Assembly (NCBI GenBank): GCA_963702565.1
Contig: CAVPDE010000024.1
Span: 1-64,000 of the forward strand
DNA: 64,000 nucleotides
From: CAVPDE01 sp963702565
GTDB lineage: Bacteria; Desulfobacterota; DSM-4660; Desulfatiglandales; HGW-15
Direction: 5' to 3'
Part shown: one piece after another, positions 1-8,779 of the stretch
How the letters are laid out: the number at the start of each line of letters is the position of its first letter
Position numbering within the stretch: position 1 is the stretch's first letter
Program-made: the position numbers and the translations under genes
The notes under the pieces: generated by a model
Told to the model about the DNA's origin: nothing
What the model saw: the letters and a program-made list of their open reading frames with translations, nothing else
Databases searched by the model: none

Positions 1-1288
1 GCCAGAACTCCTTGATCAGTTCATCCTTGAGACCGGTCTGCACCGGCTCCAGATGTTTGGCCAGGATCTCCCAGCATTTGTCGAGGGCCTGCTCGATGGG
101 CATGTTCACGTTCAGGTCCATCATATCCCGCTCAAAATCCTCGCCATAGGCGAGAAGCGTCTCATCCCACTTGGAAACCTTGAACCCCATGGCGATCTTG
201 TTCCTGGACTCCCGGCAGTCCGCATAGAGCCGGATCATGGTGTTCATAATGTCGTTATGGTCTCTCCGGGTCACCTTGGAAACGACATTCTGTTTAAGCC
301 GCGAGAGAGATCCGAAAGGATCCACCACGCCGTGGCGAAGGTAGAATTGTCCTTCGGTGATGTACCCTGTGTTGTCCGGGATCGGGTGCGTGACGTCATC
401 GCCGGGCATGGTAGTCACGGCGAGAAACGTAATGGAACCGAGCCCCTGCATGTCCACAGCCTTCTCGTATCGCGCGGCAAGCTGAGAGTAAAGGTCTCCA
501 GGATAGCCGCGGTTAGACGGGATTTGCTCCATGGAAATCGAGATTTCCTTGAGGGAGTCGGCAAAGTTGGTCATGTCGGTCAACAGCACCAGCACCCGCT
601 TCCCTGCTTCCGCAAACCGCTCCGCAACGGCAAGAGACATGTCAGGCACGAGCAGGCACTCCACCACCGGGTCTGAGGCGAGGTGGATAAACATGATGAC
701 CCTGTTCATGACCCCGCTATCCTCGAAAGTGCGCCTGAAAAAGGTGAAGTCGTCGAACTTGAGACCCATGCCCCCCAGGATGATGATGTCCGCTTCCGCC
801 TGCATGCCCACGCGCGCAAGGAGCTGATTGTAGGGCTCTCCGGGGATGGAGAAAATGGGCAACTTTTGGCTCACCACCAGGGAGTTAAAGACATCGATCA
901 TGGGGATGTTGGTTCGGATCATCTGTTTGGGAATGATCCGGTTGGCGGGGTTGAAGGAGGGTCCTCCGATGGGGATATCCTCTTCCTGCGGTTCCGGGCC
1001 GCCGTCAATGGGCACTCCGGACCCATTGAAGATCCTGCCCAGCAGCGAAGGACCGTATTTGGCCATCATGGGGTGCCCCAGAAACCGGACCCGATCGCTC
1101 GTGGAGATCCCCTTGGTGCCGCCGAAGACCTGGACCGTCACGTTGTCCTGATTGAGGCGGATGACTTGTCCCAGGGTGGTCTTGCCCGGCGACTCGATCG
1201 TCGCAAGTTCCCCAAGAGCAATCCCCACAGCCTTGAGTGTGGCGATGTTTCCTGTAATTTCGTCAATTTTCGTAATGATTTGTCTCAT
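1..1288 (-). CDS. atpB: V/A-type ATP synthase subunit B (3' end cut by window edge)
   Basis: Non-catalytic B subunit of the V1/A1 sector of a rotary ATPase on the cytoplasmic face of the membrane. The ATG at 1288 opens a frame (MRQIITKIDEITG...) that stays open for about 429 codons to the left edge. Visible are the degenerate P-loop region typical of B subunits (PIFSIPGEPYNQLLAR), the LLTDMTNFADSLKEIS block and the IPSNRGYPGDLYSQLAARYE block that contacts subunit A. It starts 3 bp after the subunit A stop, so the two are surely cotranscribed. Family order elsewhere predicts subunits D, I and K to the left. Only the extreme C-terminus is missing. Confidence 0.96.
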   Translation of the reverse strand, partial: MRQIITKIDEITGNIATLKAVGIALGELATIESPGKTTLGQVIRLNQDNVTVQVFGGTKGISTSDRVRFLGHPMMAKYGPSLLGRIFNGSGVPIDGGPEPQEEDIPIGGPSFNPANRIIPKQMIRTNIPMIDVFNSLVVSQKLPIFSIPGEPYNQLLARVGMQAEADIIILGGMGLKFDDFTFFRRTFEDSGVMNRVIMFIHLASDPVVECLLVPDMSLAVAERFAEAGKRVLVLLTDMTNFADSLKEISISMEQIPSNRGYPGDLYSQLAARYEKAVDMQGLGSITFLAVTTMPGDDVTHPIPDNTGYITEGQFYLRHGVVDPFGSLSRLKQNVVSKVTRRDHNDIMNTMIRLYADCRESRNKIAMGFKVSKWDETLLAYGEDFERDMMDLNVNMPIEQALDKCWEILAKHLEPVQTGLKDELIKEFW

Positions 1289-1291
1289 GGA

Positions 1292-3040
1292 TCAACACCC
1301 TACGAAATCATTGATTTGTGACTCAAACCGTTTCCACTCCTCGCTCTGCCAAACCGAGGAGTTCCAGTTCCTAACCAGCGAAGACAAGCGGAAGAAAATG
1401 TTCCGCGCGTCGTCTTTGTCCTTGGCCACAATGTCTTTGTCCAGAATCTGGGCCACTTTCTTGAAGGTGTAGACCTGGCGCTCGATGGTGTTGGAGGCAT
1501 CCACCTTGTCGAAAGCGTTTTGCTGCAGGTACACGGCATCCAGGAACTCCGCCTTCAAATAGGTGAGGAAGTCCGTGAGGGAGGTCCCTTCTTCCCCGAC
1601 CACGTCCATTCTTTTCTTCACTTCATCCCCGCTGAACACCAGTTTCTGGGACCGCTTGATCAAGCCGACCCACACAGGGTCGATCTCGTCCAGTTTCTCC
1701 TTCATCTGGTCCAGGTACTTCGACCACGAGATCAGCGGGTCAATGGCCGGAAAACGCCGTGCATTGGACCGGGCCCATGTCAGACCCAGGAACGCACCCA
1801 CCACTGCGAGCGTTCCCTGAGTCACGGGCTCCTCGAAGTTGCCGCCTGCAGGGGAAACCGTGCCGATGACGGTGACAGCGCCGGTTTTTCCATTTTTGAG
1901 GCGCACATAGCCCGCCCGTTCGTAAAACTCTGCGATGCGGGACTGCAGATACGCAGGAAACGCTTCTTCGCCGGGAATTTCCTCGAGCCGGCCGCTCATT
2001 TCCCTGAGGGCCTGAGCCCAACGGGAGGTGGAGTCGGCAAGGAGAAGCACGTCCAGGCCCATCTGCCGGTAGTACTCACCGAGGGTAATCGCTGTGTAGA
2101 TCGAAGCTTCACGAGCGGCAACAGGCATGGACGAGGTGTTGCAGATGATGATCGTTCTTTCGATAAGGGTTTTTCCCGTGTAAGGGTCTTCAAGGGTGGG
2201 GAACTCGCGCAGCGTCTCCACCACCTCTCCTGCCCGCTCTCCGCATGCCGCAATGATGATGATGTCCGCATTCGCGTACCGCGAGATCAACTGCTGAAGA
2301 ACCGTTTTTCCCGATCCGAAAGGCCCGGGGATGCAGGCGGTTCCGCCCCGTGCGACAGGATAAAAGGAATCGATAATGCGGCACCCCGACACCAGGGGTT
2401 CCACAGGCAGGAGCCTCTCCTCGTATTTCTTCAAGGGGATTTTGATGGGCCACTGCTGAACCATGGTCAGGGCATGAGTTTTTCCCGCCTCGTCCTCCAC
2501 CTCGGCTACAGTGTCGCTTACAGTGTAGGAGCCTTTGGCCGCTATGGTCTTGATCTTGGCTCTGCCGATGAAATTGAAGGGAACGAAGATGAGGTGTTCG
2601 AACTTTCCTTCAGGCACCCACCCGAGCGTATCCCCTGCCTCAATCCGGTCGCCCACCTTGGCCACAGGAGTGAACTCCCACCGGGTCGAACGGTCCAAGG
2701 GCTCGATGTAGATCCCTCTTTTCAGAAAGAGCCCCGCGGTTTGAGCCAGTTTGGGAAGAGGATTCTGCAGTCCGTCGTAGATTTGCTGGAGCAAGCCCGG
2801 CCCGAGCTCCACGACCAGAAGATCGCCCGTGAACTCCACAGCATCTCCGACCTTGATGCCCTGGGTGATCTCAAAGACCTGGACATAGCAGAGGTTGCCT
2901 CGGACTCGAATCACCTCGCTCTTGAGTTTTCCTCCATCCGCCGTGTGGATGTACGCCAGTTCATTCTGACGCACGCTCCCGTCAAATGAAGCGGTCAACA
3001 TGTTCCCGTACGCCGCCACCACTTTACCCATAAAGGACAT
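1292..3040 (-). CDS. atpA: V/A-type ATP synthase catalytic subunit A
   Basis: Catalytic nucleotide-binding subunit of the V1/A1 head, 582 residues, full family length. The N-terminal barrel (about 1-75) is followed by the bulge domain characteristic of V/A-type rather than F-type alpha/beta subunits, then Walker A GPFGSGKT at residues 239-246, the ACGERAGEV segment and the LLLADSTSRWAQALREMSGR block. The gene starts just after the DUF2764 gene (gap about 1 bp) and ends 3 bp before subunit B. Bacterial V/A-type enzymes may make ATP or pump H+ or Na+; the ion cannot be told because the c-ring subunit is outside the window. Confidence 0.97.
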   Translation of the reverse strand: MSFMGKVVAAYGNMLTASFDGSVRQNELAYIHTADGGKLKSEVIRVRGNLCYVQVFEITQGIKVGDAVEFTGDLLVVELGPGLLQQIYDGLQNPLPKLAQTAGLFLKRGIYIEPLDRSTRWEFTPVAKVGDRIEAGDTLGWVPEGKFEHLIFVPFNFIGRAKIKTIAAKGSYTVSDTVAEVEDEAGKTHALTMVQQWPIKIPLKKYEERLLPVEPLVSGCRIIDSFYPVARGGTACIPGPFGSGKTVLQQLISRYANADIIIIAACGERAGEVVETLREFPTLEDPYTGKTLIERTIIICNTSSMPVAAREASIYTAITLGEYYRQMGLDVLLLADSTSRWAQALREMSGRLEEIPGEEAFPAYLQSRIAEFYERAGYVRLKNGKTGAVTVIGTVSPAGGNFEEPVTQGTLAVVGAFLGLTWARSNARRFPAIDPLISWSKYLDQMKEKLDEIDPVWVGLIKRSQKLVFSGDEVKKRMDVVGEEGTSLTDFLTYLKAEFLDAVYLQQNAFDKVDASNTIERQVYTFKKVAQILDKDIVAKDKDDARNIFFRLSSLVRNWNSSVWQSEEWKRFESQINDFVGC

Positions 3041-3041
3041 A

Positions 3042-3800
3042 TCACAATCCCCCTAACCGTCGGACTTTTTCCATCCCCTTGTCTTCGCTCAGGGCCAGTT
3101 GCCGCTCCAGGATCTCCAGTTTCAGCAGGTAGGCCAGGATCACGCGAAAATCAAAGGGATCGGGTCCCGCATGTTCCTCCAAATAATCCCACTGTATGTC
3201 TTCCACCATGGCCTGCCGCTCATGGGGAGTTTGCGCCTTGATCAGGCTCTCGACCCAGGGAAACTCAAGGGAGAGGCCGAAATCCTCAGCTGTGGACGAA
3301 CTCAGAATCTGAACCGTCTCTCCTTCGCCGATGAGATACTCCGAGGGGTCGAGCCCCTTTTGGCGAGCCCTCAGGGCAGCCACGAGATTTCGAAGGTTTT
3401 GCTGAAAGGTGAAGTAGTCCCGCACAAACTCATTCGCCGTCGCCCCCAGCACGTACTCGAAGTATGCGGCATAGAGCCTGTCGATCTCCTTGTACCCGGC
3501 GCTCTGAAGGTCCGTGCTTCTCAGGAAATCCAGCACAAACTCCGGCCCCTCCTTCGGCGACTTGATCTGGTCCTGCCAGAATTCCAGGGGGAAGAGGCTG
3601 TGCTCGATGAAAACGGATTTTCCCGACAGGAGCTTTTCCAGAATCAGCATGTCCCGTCCCATGAGCACCAGTTCGATCTCTTTCCAGTCCGGCTCAGGGA
3701 TGTGGAATTTTTCACCCAGAAGCTCCCCCAGAGAGAAGCGGACCTTGAGGTCGTCCCTCTGGACGTCGGGCACGTAGGAAGCGAGGAAATAGTATTTCAT
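3042..3800 (-). CDS. DUF2764 family V-ATPase-associated protein (subunit C-like)
   Basis: A 252-residue protein beginning MKYYFLASYVPDV, matching my recollection of DUF2764, a family found beside bacterial V-ATPase genes in the order E, DUF2764, A, B, D, I, K and thought to stand in for the stalk subunit C/AC39. It is predicted soluble and mainly alpha-helical, with no transmembrane segment. It overlaps the 3' end of subunit E by 4 bp and abuts subunit A, so translational coupling is likely. The role is inferred from gene position; no catalytic motif is visible. Confidence 0.82.
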   Translation of the reverse strand: MKYYFLASYVPDVQRDDLKVRFSLGELLGEKFHIPEPDWKEIELVLMGRDMLILEKLLSGKSVFIEHSLFPLEFWQDQIKSPKEGPEFVLDFLRSTDLQSAGYKEIDRLYAAYFEYVLGATANEFVRDYFTFQQNLRNLVAALRARQKGLDPSEYLIGEGETVQILSSSTAEDFGLSLEFPWVESLIKAQTPHERQAMVEDIQWDYLEEHAGPDPFDFRVILAYLLKLEILERQLALSEDKGMEKVRRLGGL

Positions 3801-4459
3801 TTCTTGGCGAGATCCCCGATCTTGATGCTCTTGAAGAGCTCTCTGAACTTCGGAGCAAGAAAACTCAGGAACAGGGAAAGAAAGGCTTCGTCGCTGAAAT
3901 CGAGGCGCACGTTCCCCTGCTTCTTGTTGACCTGGAAACCGAACTTGACGTCCTGAGCTTCGAGTTCGAGAACCAGGGGATCGCCCCCTTTGGCCTGGCC
4001 ATAGTGACGTGCCATCAGCTGCATGGCAAAATCCTTCAATTCATCCTGCGTGCCTTTGGGCAAGAGGAGTTGGATATCCTCGGCTTGGCCGCTTCCGGCG
4101 TAAGTCTCCACAAACCGCGTAATAAGGGCTTTCAGAAACCCGGGGTCCCCCAGCGCGCCGCTGAGCTCTTTCTGGAGCGGAAGGGTCAGGAGATTTTCCT
4201 CAATGACGCCCTTGAGGCTGTTTACGAACTGAGAGGCGGCGATCTCCATGGACGACTGAAGGCGTTTCATCTGCTTTTCGCTTTCCTCTTTGGCCTGCCC
4301 GACAATAGAGGCTGCTTCAGCCCTTGCCTTTGCCAAAACCTCCTCCGCCTGTTTGCGAGCAGATTCGACAATGTCCTTGCCGGCTTTCTCCCCGGTCTCC
4401 ACTCCCTGTTTTTTCAGGGTTTCGATCAAGTCTTGCAGTTTATCATTTCCCATGTTCAA
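3797..4459 (-). CDS. atpE: V/A-type ATP synthase subunit E (peripheral stalk)
   Basis: Peripheral-stalk subunit E, 220 residues. Residues about 10-75 form a long charged helix rich in A, E, K and Q (KDIVESARKQAEEVLAKARA), the coiled coil that pairs with subunit G/H, followed by a globular C-terminal domain. Two starts are in frame (MNMGNDK and MGNDK); the second (position 4453) has AAGGAG about 14 bp upstream, so either is possible. It is first in the visible ATPase operon, with a candidate promoter at 4538-4567. Subunit E is poorly conserved, so the call leans on position plus helix pattern. Confidence 0.85.
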   Translation of the reverse strand: MNMGNDKLQDLIETLKKQGVETGEKAGKDIVESARKQAEEVLAKARAEAASIVGQAKEESEKQMKRLQSSMEIAASQFVNSLKGVIEENLLTLPLQKELSGALGDPGFLKALITRFVETYAGSGQAEDIQLLLPKGTQDELKDFAMQLMARHYGQAKGGDPLVLELEAQDVKFGFQVNKKQGNVRLDFSDEAFLSLFLSFLAPKFRELFKSIKIGDLAKK

Positions 4460-4537
4460 GACTCCTTTTCAGCTTTCACGGCGTCGCAACGGTGTCGCAC
4501 TTTCTCAGCGAAAACAAACCATTAGTTAGACCTCGTT

Positions 4538-4567
4538 GCTATAGTTCAAGGGCTTCTTTCGTGTCAA
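4538..4567 (-). promoter_or_regulatory. Candidate sigma70-type promoter of the ATPase operon
   Basis: Read on the minus strand: TTGACA (4567-4562), an 18-bp spacer and TATAGC (4543-4538), about 80 bp upstream of the subunit E start. The -35 is a perfect match; the -10 matches at four of six positions. Confidence 0.4.
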
Positions 4568-4581
4568 GGGAAAAATCAGGA

Positions 4582-5049
4582 TCACCTCTTGCTGAAAGGC
4601 TCTTTCAGCAAACGCCCCACCTCGCCATGGACTTGGATGGCATCGTAGTACGACTCTATCCGGAGTTTTCCTCCCTGATCGTACAATTTGCCCTGGATGC
4701 GGGTGAGGAATCCGTTGGCAAAACTCTCGGTCTGTACGTTCAGAAGGGTCTCCCCGGAAGGCATAACAATTCGATATCCGCCGGGGAAAGACTGCCGAAG
4801 GCACCCGAGCGGATTATCCAGAATCCTCTTAGGTTCTGCCCCCAAAACAAATTTCCCCTCAGCGTCGTAGAACCGACAATAGATCCTCGGCTCGCTTTCG
4901 CCGGGTGGCACGACATCCGCAAGAAAATAGAAATCGTCTTTTGAATCAGGATTCCCGAGGAGGAAACCGGGAGAAAGAATCTGATTCACCAAGTAGTTGT
5001 GATGGGCACTGACCAGGCTTTCATGAAATTTTAGCATAAGAAACGACAT
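4582..5049 (-). CDS. Conserved hypothetical protein, 155 residues
   Basis: Not recognised. Predicted soluble, with several FYFLADVVPPGE / RIYCRFYDAEGKFVLG / GGYRIVMPSGETLLNV strands that suggest a beta-rich fold; no signal peptide or metal motif. Two starts are possible: ATG at 5049 (MSFLMLKFHES) and ATG at 5037 (MLKFHES). Neither has a clear Shine-Dalgarno, because an intergenic tandem repeat runs right up to the first ATG. The gene lies between the ATPase and etf operons on the same strand but has no visible functional link to either. Confidence 0.65.
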   Translation of the reverse strand: MSFLMLKFHESLVSAHHNYLVNQILSPGFLLGNPDSKDDFYFLADVVPPGESEPRIYCRFYDAEGKFVLGAEPKRILDNPLGCLRQSFPGGYRIVMPSGETLLNVQTESFANGFLTRIQGKLYDQGGKLRIESYYDAIQVHGEVGRLLKEPFSKR

Positions 5050-5140
5050 GGAGTGTTGGAGCAATGGAGTAATGGAGTGATGGTAAAAGCAAAACAAAGA
5101 GCAGACCCATTACTCCATTACTCCACTACTCCATTACTCC
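5050..5140. repeat. GGAGTANT-type hairpin repeat, copy 1
   Basis: One arm reiterates GGAGT(A/G)NTG (GGAGTAATGGAGTGATGG). After an A-rich spacer the other arm carries its reverse complement (CCATTACTCCATTACTCC and so on), so the whole can fold into an imperfect hairpin. Related copies are at 17697, 36216, 38487 and 49550. Confidence 0.85.
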
Positions 5141-5147
5141 TATCCCT

Positions 5148-6155
5148 TCACAATCTCTTCCGCAATTTTTCCAAGAGGAGCGAGAGTACTGTTTTCGCAT
5201 CCCCCACAAGACCCAGGTCCGCCATTTTGAAGATGGGCGCATGAGGGTCACGGTTAATGGCAATGATGGTCTCTGCTCCCTGTATCCCCGTGGTGTACTG
5301 AACCGCGCCGGATGTCCCTGCAGTGATGAGGAGTTTCGGCTTGACGCTTTTTCCGGTCTGCCCCAGGAGCCGGCTCTCCTCCGCCCAGCCGGACAGGATC
5401 ACGGGCCGGGTTGCCCCTACTTCACCGCCCAGCAATCGTGCCAGTTCGAAGAGCATCTGGAAGTTCTCCTTTGAACCCAGGCCTTTCCCGCCCACAACAA
5501 CAAGCTCCGACTCTTCAAGACCCCCTTTTCGGCTCTGATCGGGCTTGGAGCGGATCAATTGAACTCTCTCTTCCGCCTGGATGTCCACTTCGGGATAGAG
5601 AATGCGCGCCCTCGCCTCGTGATCGTGGATTCGCTCCTCGAAAACGCCCGGGTGTACCGTGGCCATCTGGGGCCGGTGTTCAGGCGTGATGATGTCGGCA
5701 AGCAGTTCTCCGCCAAAGGCCGGGGTGGTCTGGATCAAAAGCCGGTTTTCCGGATCGATCTCAAGGGCGACGCAATCCGCGCTCAACCCCGTGTTCATTC
5801 GCTTCGCCAGGCGGGGAAAGAACTCCCTGCCGAAAGCCGTAGCCCCGGCAAGGAAGATTTCAGGTCTGAAGTTCTGCACCAACTGGGAGACAACCCACAC
5901 ATAGGTTTCCACCTGATAGTTCTTGAGGCTCGGGTGATCGACGACCATAATGACATCGGCCCCATGCGCGGTGTATTCCATCGCATACTGATGGATCTGC
6001 GATCCCAGCACCAGCACGGTCAGGTCTGTCCTCAGATCCCTGGCCAGTTGCCTGCCCTTGGCAATGAGCTGCAAGGTCACCCGGTTCTGAAAATAGTTCC
6101 GGTAATCACCAAAGACCCAGACTCCCTGCCAACCCTTATTCTGCTTCGTCTTCAT
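5148..6155 (-). CDS. etfA: Electron transfer flavoprotein subunit alpha
   Basis: FAD-binding alpha subunit, 335 residues, that takes electrons from acyl-CoA dehydrogenases. The N-terminal domain carries the AGATAFGREFFPRLA segment; the C-terminal FAD domain has LSGWAEESRLLGQTGKSV, LLITAGTSGAVQYTTGI and AINRDPHAPIFKMADLGLVG, all hallmark EtfA blocks. It overlaps etfB by 20 bp and the pair lies beside an acyl-CoA dehydrogenase gene. Whether this ETF is a plain carrier or a bifurcating type cannot be settled by eye. No N-terminal ferredoxin domain is fused. Confidence 0.95.
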   Translation of the reverse strand: MKTKQNKGWQGVWVFGDYRNYFQNRVTLQLIAKGRQLARDLRTDLTVLVLGSQIHQYAMEYTAHGADVIMVVDHPSLKNYQVETYVWVVSQLVQNFRPEIFLAGATAFGREFFPRLAKRMNTGLSADCVALEIDPENRLLIQTTPAFGGELLADIITPEHRPQMATVHPGVFEERIHDHEARARILYPEVDIQAEERVQLIRSKPDQSRKGGLEESELVVVGGKGLGSKENFQMLFELARLLGGEVGATRPVILSGWAEESRLLGQTGKSVKPKLLITAGTSGAVQYTTGIQGAETIIAINRDPHAPIFKMADLGLVGDAKTVLSLLLEKLRKRL

Positions 6156-6942
6156 CGAGAATGCTCAATGATACCAACTTGTCGATCAGATGTTCTGCCA
6201 GCGTTTGCGAGGAACCGCTCACGATCTCCCCTTTTCGTTTTTGGGGCGGCTTGTAAAGTCTTAAAACCGTTGTCGCTGATCCGCTGAACCCCACTTCCTC
6301 GGGCTGGAGCTTGAGGTGCTCCAATCCCCATCGAATGACCCGGGCATTTGAAAACGCCTCCTCCAAATCCCCCAGGGGAAGGTGCCGCGGCACGTTGAGT
6401 CCCTGCGAAACCGTAAGGAGCGCGGGAAGGCTCACTCTGTAAGTGTTTTGGAAACCGTCGCTCAACTGCTTGACCACAAGAGCGTTCATTTCTACGTGGA
6501 TTTCCGTGACTCCACAAACCTGCGGCAAGTTGAGTTCTTCCGCAAGCTGAGGACCCACATGCCCTGTGTCGCTGTCAATGGTTTGCCTTCCGCAGAGGAT
6601 CAGGTCCGGAAAGGGATCCATCCCGGAAATCGCGCTCCCAATCACCTTGGAGGTAGCCAGGGTGTCTGCACCGGCAAAGTGAGGATCCGTCAGGAGGATG
6701 GCTTGGTCGGCGCCTGCGGCCATGGCCTCCCGCAAGGCTTCTTCGCTCTGAGAAGGTCCCATGGTCAAAACAGAGACCGTCCCTCCCTCTTTCTGCTTCA
6801 GATCCAACGCAGCCTCAAGAGCAACTCGGTCCAGAGGATTGATGATGCTCTCCACCCCGTCCCTGATAATGGTCATGCGCTCCCGGTCCATGCGGATGTT
6901 GGGAGCATCAGGAACCTGTTTTATGCACACGACGATGTTCAT
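6136..6942 (-). CDS. etfB: Electron transfer flavoprotein subunit beta
   Basis: Beta subunit of ETF, 268 residues from the ATG at 6942 (MNIVVCIKQVPDAPNIRMD). That start matches the family N-terminus; an in-frame extension to 7017 is rejected because it is coded by the hairpin repeat upstream. Motifs: INPLDRVALEAAL, AGADQAILLTD, ADTLATSKVI and DLILCGRQTIDSDTGHVGP, which form the nucleotide-binding core. It is the first gene of etfBA and probably serves the three acyl-CoA dehydrogenases in the window. Confidence 0.95.
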   Translation of the reverse strand: MNIVVCIKQVPDAPNIRMDRERMTIIRDGVESIINPLDRVALEAALDLKQKEGGTVSVLTMGPSQSEEALREAMAAGADQAILLTDPHFAGADTLATSKVIGSAISGMDPFPDLILCGRQTIDSDTGHVGPQLAEELNLPQVCGVTEIHVEMNALVVKQLSDGFQNTYRVSLPALLTVSQGLNVPRHLPLGDLEEAFSNARVIRWGLEHLKLQPEEVGFSGSATTVLRLYKPPQKRKGEIVSGSSQTLAEHLIDKLVSLSILDEDEAE

Positions 6943-7163
6943 AAGAAACGGTACACGGCGCAGGGCGCGCGGTTCAAGGTGAAAAGCAAAAACCAGAAAC
7001 AGCGGTTCACGGTGCAAGGTACACAGTGCACGGGTGGCACGGACAAACGAGCTTGCTCGCCTTTGGCGAGTTTGTCCGTGCTAGGTCCACGTCCGACGGT
7101 GAACAGCCAACGGTAGGCGCTATTGGCTCTTCCTTGCACCGTGAGCCGAGCCCCGTGCACCGG
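6943..7163. repeat. Hairpin repeat region between etfB and acyl-CoA dehydrogenase
   Basis: Degenerate units such as GGTTCAAGGTGAAAAGC and GGTTCACGGTGCAAGGT on one side are mirrored by CCTTGCACCGTGAGCCG near 7132. In the middle, 7037-7081 is a near-perfect stem-loop: outer 12-bp stem GCACGGACAAAC/GTTTGTCCGTGC enclosing CTCGCC-TTT-GGCGAG and a small GAGC/GCTC stem. No gene is seen here. Confidence 0.8.
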
Positions 7164-8306
7164 TTATTTCTTCATCAGACTTCGCGCGATGACGATGCGC
7201 TGAACCTCCGAAGTCCCCTCGTAAATCTCACAGACCTTGGCATCCCGATAATAGCGTTCAATGGGATACGCTTTGGAGTAGCCGTATCCTCCGTGGATCT
7301 GCAATCCGATCCGGGCGGCGTCCACGGCGGTTTCGCTCGCAAAGAGTTTCGCCATGGCCGATTCCCTGGAATGAGGCCTTTTCTTGTCTCTCAGGGAAGA
7401 GGCGCGAAGGATCAGCAGGCGCGCGGCTTCGATGCGAGTGGCCATGTCCGCCAAAAACCCCTGGATCGCTCCGAAATCAGCGATGGGCTTGCCGAACTGA
7501 TAACGCTCTTTTGCATATTTGATGGAAGCCTCCAGACAAGCCTGGCTGATGCCCAGAGCCTGGGATCCGATACCGATGCGGCCTCCGTCCAGCGTGGAGA
7601 GAGCGATCCTCATGCCCTGCCCCTCTTCGCCCAGGAGATTTCCGCTGGGAACTCTGCAATCATTCAGGACGATCGGGCACACAGGGTTGCCGCGCATGCC
7701 CATGAGGTCCTCCTGGGCTCCCTTTTCCAGACCCTCTCTTTCCGACTCCACGACGAACACGGAATATTCCCGTCCTCTTTCAGAGGGGTTCGTAATGGCG
7801 AAGATCAGGTTCAGGCCGGACACTCCTCCATTGGTCACAAAGATCTTGCTCCCGTTCAGGATGTACCCGTCGCCGTCCCTCACTGCAGTGGTTTCGATGG
7901 AAGAGGCGTCTGAACCGGCATTGGGCTCCGTGAGACAGAAGGTTCCGATTTTTTCGCCTTTGGCCATGGGGACCAGGAACTTCTGTCTCTGGTCCTCATT
8001 GCCAAACTCGTAGACCGGAAACGCGGCGACACTGTTGTGGACCGAAATACACAGGCCCATCGCTCCCGAGGCCTTGGAAATCTCCTCGATCACAATGGCA
8101 TAGCTCACACTGTCAAGACCTGCCCCTCCAAACGCTGCGGGGATTTCGAGACCGAAGTACTGGAGGGTGGCCATCTCTTCGGCGAGGCGGGCAGGGAACT
8201 CCGCTTTCTCATCCATTTCCACGGCTGCAGGGACGAGCTTTTCCTCGGCGAACTTGCGAACCGTCCGCCGGATGACGGCATGCTTCATGTTCGGTTCAAG
8301 ATACAT
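7164..8306 (-). CDS. Acyl-CoA dehydrogenase
   Basis: FAD-dependent alpha,beta-dehydrogenation of an acyl-CoA, 380 residues, full length. N-terminal helical domain (RRTVRKFAEEKLVPAAVEMD), middle beta domain (FCLTEPNAGSDASS), and C-terminal helical domain with DGGRIGIGSQALGI, QIHGGYGYSKAYPIERYYRDAK and CEIYEGTSEVQR, where the Glu of YEGT is the usual catalytic base. Probably short- or medium-chain; substrate is not readable. It is upstream of etfBA on the same strand but separated by a hairpin repeat region, so cotranscription is uncertain. The start at 8306 has a weak ribosome site. Confidence 0.93.
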   Translation of the reverse strand: MYLEPNMKHAVIRRTVRKFAEEKLVPAAVEMDEKAEFPARLAEEMATLQYFGLEIPAAFGGAGLDSVSYAIVIEEISKASGAMGLCISVHNSVAAFPVYEFGNEDQRQKFLVPMAKGEKIGTFCLTEPNAGSDASSIETTAVRDGDGYILNGSKIFVTNGGVSGLNLIFAITNPSERGREYSVFVVESEREGLEKGAQEDLMGMRGNPVCPIVLNDCRVPSGNLLGEEGQGMRIALSTLDGGRIGIGSQALGISQACLEASIKYAKERYQFGKPIADFGAIQGFLADMATRIEAARLLILRASSLRDKKRPHSRESAMAKLFASETAVDAARIGLQIHGGYGYSKAYPIERYYRDAKVCEIYEGTSEVQRIVIARSLMKK

Positions 8307-8334
8307 GCTTTTCGGGGCTCAACCTCCAAACCCT

Positions 8335-8364
8335 CACCGCAGAGAGCGCAGTGCACGCAGAGAA
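8335..8364. repeat. CRCAGAGNGCGCAG-type repeat, short copy
   Basis: Single arm (CACCGCAGAGAGCGCAGTGC and a following ACGCAGAG) of the cacagagg/gcacaaag family found more fully at 29281, 43176 and 52427. Confidence 0.6.
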
Positions 8365-8484
8365 AATAGGAATGCATCATAGACAAAAAAAGTGTTGAGA
8401 GCAAACCGATTTACCAAGTTTTTTATTTACAGGGAGGATATTTTTTCTTAATTTTTCAGCAACCGTTTAGAAAGGAGAGCGACT

Positions 8485-8754
8485 ATGGCCGTAAACCCTG
8501 AAGGGATTAAACCTCTTTCAGCTCAAATCGTGTCTGTGAAAGGCCACTGCGGTGCAGGGCACAAGGCGGGTGAAACCTTTTCCCTGAGCTGCTGGGACAC
8601 GGGCGGGCTCTGCGGCTTCTTTTATCACGACATCTTCCCCAGCCTGAACGTCATGCAGTTCGGCGGCGCCTACCCATGGGGAAGCGCGGATGAGACGGTT
8701 CTGGAGTGCCCTGACCGCCAGAATCTGGTGACCATCCGCATCCGGAGAACATAA
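8485..8754 (+). CDS. TIGR04076 family protein
   Basis: An 89-residue protein matching the TIGR04076 pattern as I remember it: VKGHCGAGHKAGETF, then CGFFYHDIFPSLNVMQFGGAYPW and a terminal TVLECPDRQNLVTIRIRR. The Cys and His positions could bind a metal, but function is unknown. A good ribosome site (AAAGGAGAG) lies 8 bp before the ATG. It is a stand-alone gene convergent with the glycosyltransferase gene, with only 25 bp between their stops. Confidence 0.8.
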   Translation: MAVNPEGIKPLSAQIVSVKGHCGAGHKAGETFSLSCWDTGGLCGFFYHDIFPSLNVMQFGGAYPWGSADETVLECPDRQNLVTIRIRRT

Positions 8755-8779
8755 GCGATCGCAGGACACCCTCCTCTGT

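Noticed and set aside
1520..2989. Long plus-strand open frame (489 codons) opposite V-ATPase subunit A
   Set aside because: Antisense shadow of a well-conserved gene; its translation has no recognisable domain.
6943..7017. N-terminal extension of EtfB
   Set aside because: Encoded by the intergenic hairpin repeat; the family N-terminus starts at MNIVVCIKQ.
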